A stretch of DNA of 64,000 nt from Dendrobium chrysotoxum (Eukaryota > Streptophyta > Magnoliopsida > Asparagales > Orchidaceae). The position numbers and the translations under genes were made by a program. This document shows, in pieces, positions 58,313-64,000 of the stretch (positions are counted from its first letter, which is position 1; every line of letters begins with the position of its first letter). Below the pieces are notes generated by a model. It did not search any database. It was not told where the DNA came from and saw only the letters and a program-made list of their open reading frames with translations. The DNA is taken from the NCBI GenBank assembly GCA_019925795.1, contig CM034305.1, positions 61,368,573 to 61,432,572 of the forward strand, given 5' to 3'.

Positions 58313-59216
58313 TGATGTAGGCAAGGATTCAAGAGAACCCTTGGCTACAAAAAGAAAACAAAATAAAAAAAATTTAGGTCTCCACAATACATTGGAGACC
58401 TAAAAAAGAAAGAAAAATACAACCATATAAAGAGAATTACATGACATACCAAAATATGACTTTAATAACTTGAAAATGACACTTACAAACATGAAACAAC
58501 ACCAATACTTCCTAAAGTTGCATTTCATTCATTTGAGAAGAAGGATACAATGGGGTGGATACTTGCGGAGTAGAAGAAAGAGGTTAGAAGCCCGAGAAGA
58601 AAAGAGGAGAAGCTCGCAAGCTTTCCTAGAGGAGGAGAAGAAGAAGAGGCATTGCTCGCAAGCAATCCTAATAAACCCGCAGGTTCTTGTTCCAAAAATC
58701 ACCTTATCACACATACATAAAACAACCACAAATCAGCCCCTATTTATAGGATGAAAGGGGAAGCCAAACAGCCACAAAAATATCATTAATATTCTAATAA
58801 AAAAGGGAAAATAGAAGACCAAAAGACTCTCCAACAGCTACTGAAAAGTCACAAGAAAAAACAGTCCATATACATCCACATACAGGTCTCAAAGGGCGGA
58901 ACCAGCAGGAACCGAGGAGGCCAGCAAGGGGGGTGGAACCCCAATAGCAGCCCACGGGAACAACAACAGCCAGGGGAAAACCAAAGGGACAAAGGGGAAG
59001 GAAGAACCTAGACTTCTACTTTTTTGAGCTAAAAAGTAGACAACTTACTAGACATTAATGAGCTAGCAAGCAGCCCAAAGACTCATTAACTCAGCAGCTC
59101 CAAACAGTCCAAAACCGAGCAGCCCAGGCCCAAACCAAGAGACAAACAGTAGCCCAAAGCAAGAGCAGCCAAGGCACAAATCAAGAGCAGCCAAGGTCCA
59201 AACCATGCTTACATCA
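58313..59216 (-). mobile_element. Solo LTR, 904 bp, with target duplication (copy 2)
   Basis: Same length and ends as 39168-40071, flanked by AGTCC at 58308-58312 and 59217-59221. Confidence 0.85.
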
Positions 59217-61820
59217 AGTCCTAAAAAGCGCCCAATAAGATAGCAAAGCTATGTACCCCATGCTATAGGGAAACAAGAACCAAGTGTCAAACCAGCCCTA
59301 GGATGGCAAATAATGGGAATGTTAATGATATTGATAGTGATAAAAACTTGATGACAAATAATAAGCAAACCCAAGCCAAGTAGAGGGAAGGGCCAAGTCA
59401 ATGCAACCCTCCCTAATCTAGGCTACATTCTCTATAGCCATACGGCACCCCTAAACAACAGTCTTGATTTAGCACTAGACAATAAGGTGAGCACTGAATC
59501 AAGATTAGCCAGAAGGGTGTTTGAACTTAAAATACATAAGATGAGTAAATCTTTTTATGATGACAATTTGAGATTCGATCCAAAAGTGCATTAAAAGTTG
59601 GATAAACAAGTATTAAGAAAAGTTAAATCAAATTTAATCGAATGTTCCTTTGCTACAAAAACAACTTAAGACAAAATTTAGGTGCCAGAACTTCAGAACA
59701 AGTTCTGAAGTAACAAATCTTACGGGTTGCAAATCTTGAGTTTGAAGGGAGCTCTGGGCCCACATTCTATGTATATAGCATAAGAATCACCTAATATTCA
59801 CCACCACCTATTGCATCTTTGTCATCATTCATGCTCTCCTCTCTATAATTGATTTGATGCAAAAATATTCTCCTCTATTGTCTTAGGCTCAACCTCTTCT
59901 TCATCAAACACTACTCTAGAACTTTAAATTCTTTCACATATATAGTATCTCCAACACTTTAAATTCTTTCGCATATATAGTATCTCCAACACGAAAGTGC
60001 TCAGCTCATTTCATCTCATGTTGGCCTATCATTAGCAAAAACTAACCCAACTTTAACATTTTAAGTATTAGCAATCATTTTTCAGATCAAAACAACATGC
60101 ACACCTCACAACCTAATGCCTAAGTCAAACACTCTCCAAGTCATGTATTAATAATAGATATGTGATTAATTGTGACCTCACCTTGCAAGAGCACTTCACT
60201 CCTACATAGCAATATTGACAAATAGCATATATTCATTGTTGTCATTCCCAATGTACATGCTTCTAAAAAAATGGCACAAAATGATAAATCCATGAAGCAC
60301 CACTAATTATATTATTAGTTTCTCCTCAATTAATAATCGACATAGGATTAGTCTGAGTAACTAGTGCAAGTGAACACACCAACAAATGGGACGTAAGTTT
60401 ATATAGGTGTATTCCAATAGATGTTAGAAACAAGGCAGATACCAAAATTAGTTTCTGACTTGATCTAATTCTAATATGTGCTATGCACAAATGGATAAAA
60501 TCTTTCTTTATTCTGAAATTGGCATTATCCAGATTGAAAGGCACATCATGTAGATGGAATTCATTTTATTCATGAGAATAAAGAACTTTAGTCAACTCAT
60601 GAATGAAGGATTTGTTCGTGGAACTTTGTCTTTTAAATAGAGACCAATGTCAGTTAAGAAGGCAACTAAAAAAGTAATTAAGAAAGAATATGTTATACTC
60701 CTCTCTTGGCAAGCTACAATCTAGTGAATCTAAGGATTTAGAGGGTTAATGAAGATAGGCAAACCTAGTTTTCTCTGCCATTAGAGAAGCTGATTGAGAT
60801 CAGAGATTCCTGATCAACAAATAACACTTCTGAATTCTTAAAGTCAATCACAAGTAACTATTACATCAATTGCTGAGATACTATTGCAACTACCTCTCCA
60901 CCAGAATATCTTATTGCTTATGGTATTTCACAATCATGAATGGAGACATGGTGAAAGGTGTCGAATCAAATACCCAAATAGACAACTATTATACTGTGCA
61001 ATGCATCATATCACATATAAGCAATAAAGCATCTCATCACGTTGACACGAGGTTTAAAATTGCGCAATTGGGTAATGAGACGTTTTTTGTTCATGAGACG
61101 AGGCGTGAGACTCAAAATAAAAAAAATGAGTAAAGTGCAAATAAATGTTAAAAGTGATTTTTTATCTAATACTCAAATAATATGCTAAAGGATGACATAT
61201 TAACTTTCTATTGAACTACGAATTAACAAATTGACATACATATGAAATAAAAGATTGAACAATACGTAAAGTGGTAAGTGATAAATTGCGTGAAATATAA
61301 TTGAAATATAAATATTACATGAGCAAAAAAAAATATTAAATATAGAAATTGCATAAAAGTATCATATAACATTAAGCTCAACTCCAAGTTCTTTCTTTCT
61401 CCATTCCCTACTCATCCACATTTAATTTCTAAAAAATGCTAAAATAATTAGCAACAACTCAAAAATCATATGTACTATCATCACTAATGAGATCTTTATT
61501 TGAGTCATCATCATACCAAATTAGTCTCTCCCATGTCTCATCCTATGGAGTCCAATGCCTCTCAATATGTTTCTTCTTCATTTATTTCAGTCATTTCCCT
61601 CTTTCATAAATATTTTTCATCAACATAAAGATGAATTAATACTCCAAAATTTTTAGTAATGGAAGAGGTGGTGATGGTGTGCAGCTTTCAAGTGATCCTT
61701 GACATCGGCTACGACGGTGGTGGCTGTGGTGAAGGCAGCGAGCTGGAGGTTGAGGCAGTAAAGAGGAAGTTGATGCGACTCAGTGTGCATGAAGACGTGA
61801 TTGTTCGAAGCTTTACTCTA

Positions 61821-61822
<2 letters not shown>
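59217..61822. other. Unassigned stretch (copy 2)
   Basis: Counterpart of 40072-42677, including the 35-bp tandem pair near 59925-59995. No gene. Confidence 0.5.

Positions 61823-61876
<54 letters not shown>
61823..61876. repeat. (AT)n microsatellite (copy 2)
   Basis: Shorter counterpart of 42678-42749. Confidence 0.95.
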
Positions 61877-61879
<3 letters not shown>

Positions 61880-63016
61880 GGTCAAATTTTAGAAAGGAGC
61901 GGGTTTAAAATGTTATTATATAAAAAGAGCATGATTAGCAAAAATTTTAAAAAAGAGCAAATTTGCCAAATTATTTGGCGTAGTCTGAATACGCCAAATG
62001 ATTTGGCTAATTCTGAATGTGCCAAATCATTTGGCGTATTCACCTAAAGCAGGTGAGAGAAATGGGTAGGAGAGTGATGGAGAGAGAAGACAAATTGGGA
62101 GAGAAGGAGAAAATTGAGGAGAGAAAGTGCGGAGGGAGAGACGAATGGGGAGAGAGAAAGAGAGATTTAAGTAATTTTTTTATATTCAAAATAATTTTAA
62201 CTAATATTTATATAATATAAAATATAATATTCTTTAAAAATATTATAGAAAAAAGTAAAAAAATTATAAATTATATTTAAAAAGTATAATATTAAAAATT
62301 TTACTCTATAAAATAAAACTATTTTTTTAAATGTCATGAGTATTTAAATTTGAATATAAAAAATTTATTTTTATAGCATAATTTAAAATAATATTTACAT
62401 ATTTAAATATTTCAAAAATAATTTAAAATAATATTTAAATATCTCAAAAAATATATTTTAAATATAATACTATTATAAAATTTTCAAATAATATTTTTCA
62501 AATTTAAACACTCATGATATTTAAAAAAATAGTTTAATTATTTTATAGAGTAAAAATTTTAATATTATACATTTTAAATGTAATTTATAATTTTTTTTAC
62601 TTTTTTCTATAATATTTATAAAGATTATTTTATTTTATATTATATAAATATTAATTATAAATATTAGTTAAAATTATTTTGAATATAAAAAATTATTTAA
62701 ATCTCTCTTTCCCCATCTCTCTTTCTCTCTCCCCATCCATCTCTCCCTCCGCACTCTCTCTCCTTATTTTTCCCTTTCTATCTCCCAATTTATCTTCTAT
62801 ATCCATCTCTTTCCTCATTTCTCTCTCCTACCCATTTCTCTCACTTGCTTTAGGTGAATACGCCAAATGATTTGGCACATTCAGAATCAGCCAAATCATT
62901 TGGCTTATTTAGACTACGCCAAATAATTTGGTGAATTTGCTCTTTTTTAATTTTTTTGCTAATTATGCTCTTTTACATAATGACGTTTTAAAACTGCTCC
63001 TTTCTAAAATTTGCCC
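61880..63016. mobile_element. Hairpin (foldback-type) element (copy 2)
   Basis: Counterpart of 42753-43859 with the same termini and CCAAATNATTTGG words. It differs by small indels in the GAGA tract and an extra AT-rich segment near the loop (about 62395-62445). Confidence 0.8.
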
Positions 63017-63023
63017 TATATAT

Positions 63024-63168
63024 ATTACGCCTCACGCTAGCGACGCGCGGCGGGCCTCAACTAAGCTGAGGCGCAAGCCTCATTAAAAAACTCGAGGCGT
63101 AAGCCTCAAGGCATTTTTCACTTGAACTGTGCTGAGGGCGAGCCTTATATTGCACAATTTTAAACAAT
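63024..63168. repeat. GC-rich GAGGC/GCCTC repeat (copy 2)
   Basis: Counterpart of 43868-44012. The remaining 63169-64000 matches 44013-44843 and holds nothing recognised. Confidence 0.5.
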
Positions 63169-64000
63169 GCATTGACATAGAATCAAAATATATCAAATCT
63201 TTGAAACTAAGCCTGCTTCGGTGGGAAAAGTGCTAAAATTGGTAACCTTGGATTTTTAATGCTTTAAGCAACAACCAATGGAAGTCATTCTAAAAAATGC
63301 AACACCAAATCTATGAAACTTGTTATAGGAAGAGGCCCAACAAGACTTGGAGCATGTAAAGCTATGATTGCGGTGATATACAAGTTTCAAACCAATTCCA
63401 TTATTATGAATGGCGCAAAAATGCTACAACTGAATCTTGAAGCAAGTATGCACATAATGTGAAAATGGGCCAATACTACAACTGTGCCTTGGAAACAGGT
63501 TATCTTTAGATGTAAACCGACCATGAATCTATAAATTTCATATAAGTTCATATGAAACAAGAAAAACCAATTCCATGGCATTCTAAACTATAATTCAAGC
63601 AAATCCCTAAATCACATGTTCATACTGATGATAATGAAAAAAGATAATGCAAATGCAACTTGAAATCAAAATTGAAAACTCTAAATGATTATTAGCCATT
63701 AAATTACAAAAAAAATTTATGAACCTATAACCACAAACAAGTACTTTAATGATAGAAAGATACTATAATATATTTCTTTGTTCACCCCCTAAACCCTAGA
63801 TTTAATAAATGATAACAAAAAACAGGAATAATTTTTATTTAAATCACTTTTTTAACTAGCATTGTGTTAAGTAGCAATAAATTCCCTTCGATGTAAATAT
63901 AATACAAAAACAAGGTGAAGAATGAATCCATAACTCAGAAGAATAAACCTTATCATGCATAAGCCAGTAAAGAAATCGGTCTAAGGACTAAACCAACCCA

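Larger units (their letters stand above)
52988..64000. repeat. Large direct duplication, copy 2 (continues past the window)
   Basis: Matches 33841-44843 in the same orientation to the last base of the window. Differences noticed: one extra base in the first 147-bp unit (GTGGAATGAG), (AT)n shorter by 18 bases, a short extra AT-rich segment near 62395-62445, and scattered substitutions. The left edge lies inside an inverted-repeat arm that is complete only in copy 1. Confidence 0.93.

Overview
This is nuclear DNA from a flowering plant. It is AT-rich and dense in transposable elements, with very little intact coding sequence. The evidence is plant-type Ty3/gypsy, LINE and hAT remnants, Tourist-like MITEs, pieces of plant nuclear genes (a pentatricopeptide-repeat protein, APS reductase, a protein phosphatase 2C) and a fragment of plastid DNA carrying rps12 exon 2. 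I saw no tRNA, rRNA or CRISPR array.

Layout. 1-2435: gag, protease and one LTR of a minus-strand Ty3/gypsy element that runs off the left edge. Its LTR abuts 2436-5270, an older minus-strand gypsy gag-pol, so the first element appears nested in the second. 5.5-9.2 kb: AT-rich DNA with one GC-richer block. 9.2-9.7 kb: a decayed LINE reverse transcriptase. 9964-11743: a solo LTR with a 5-bp target duplication. 11798-14510: a compact minus-strand LTR element with LTR, PBS and PPT whose interior holds fragments of a PPR gene and of APS reductase instead of gag-pol. 14.6-17.8 kb: inverted and dispersed intron-like repeats. 17854-18103: a LINE 3' end cut by a 6.8-kb plus-strand gypsy element (18104-24872) with a 1.76-kb 5' LTR and a truncated 3' LTR. 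25.1-26.3 kb: a second LINE copy. 27.1-28.4 kb: a paralogous exon fragment and intron-like repeat. 30.7-31.9 kb: a decayed hAT transposase. 32021-33669: a solo LTR related to the 18-kb element.

The right half is dominated by a direct duplication. 33841-44843 recurs at 52988-64000 with only scattered differences and small indels, and the second copy continues past the right edge. Each copy holds a large imperfect inverted repeat around an LTR-like core, a 904-bp solo LTR, several short tandem repeats, an (AT)n run and a 1.1-kb hairpin element. The arrangement fits a tandem duplication with a unit of about 19.1 kb (33841-52987), or two haplotypes placed end to end by the assembler.

Between the copies lies the only sequence that looks like host genes: a two-exon minus-strand coding segment (47296-47905), the last exon of a PP2C (50835-51026), the plastid-derived rps12 piece (about 48420-48868) and a head-to-tail trimer of Tourist-like MITEs (49455-49814). 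Apart from the 47.3-kb segment and the PP2C exon, every recognisable reading frame is broken.
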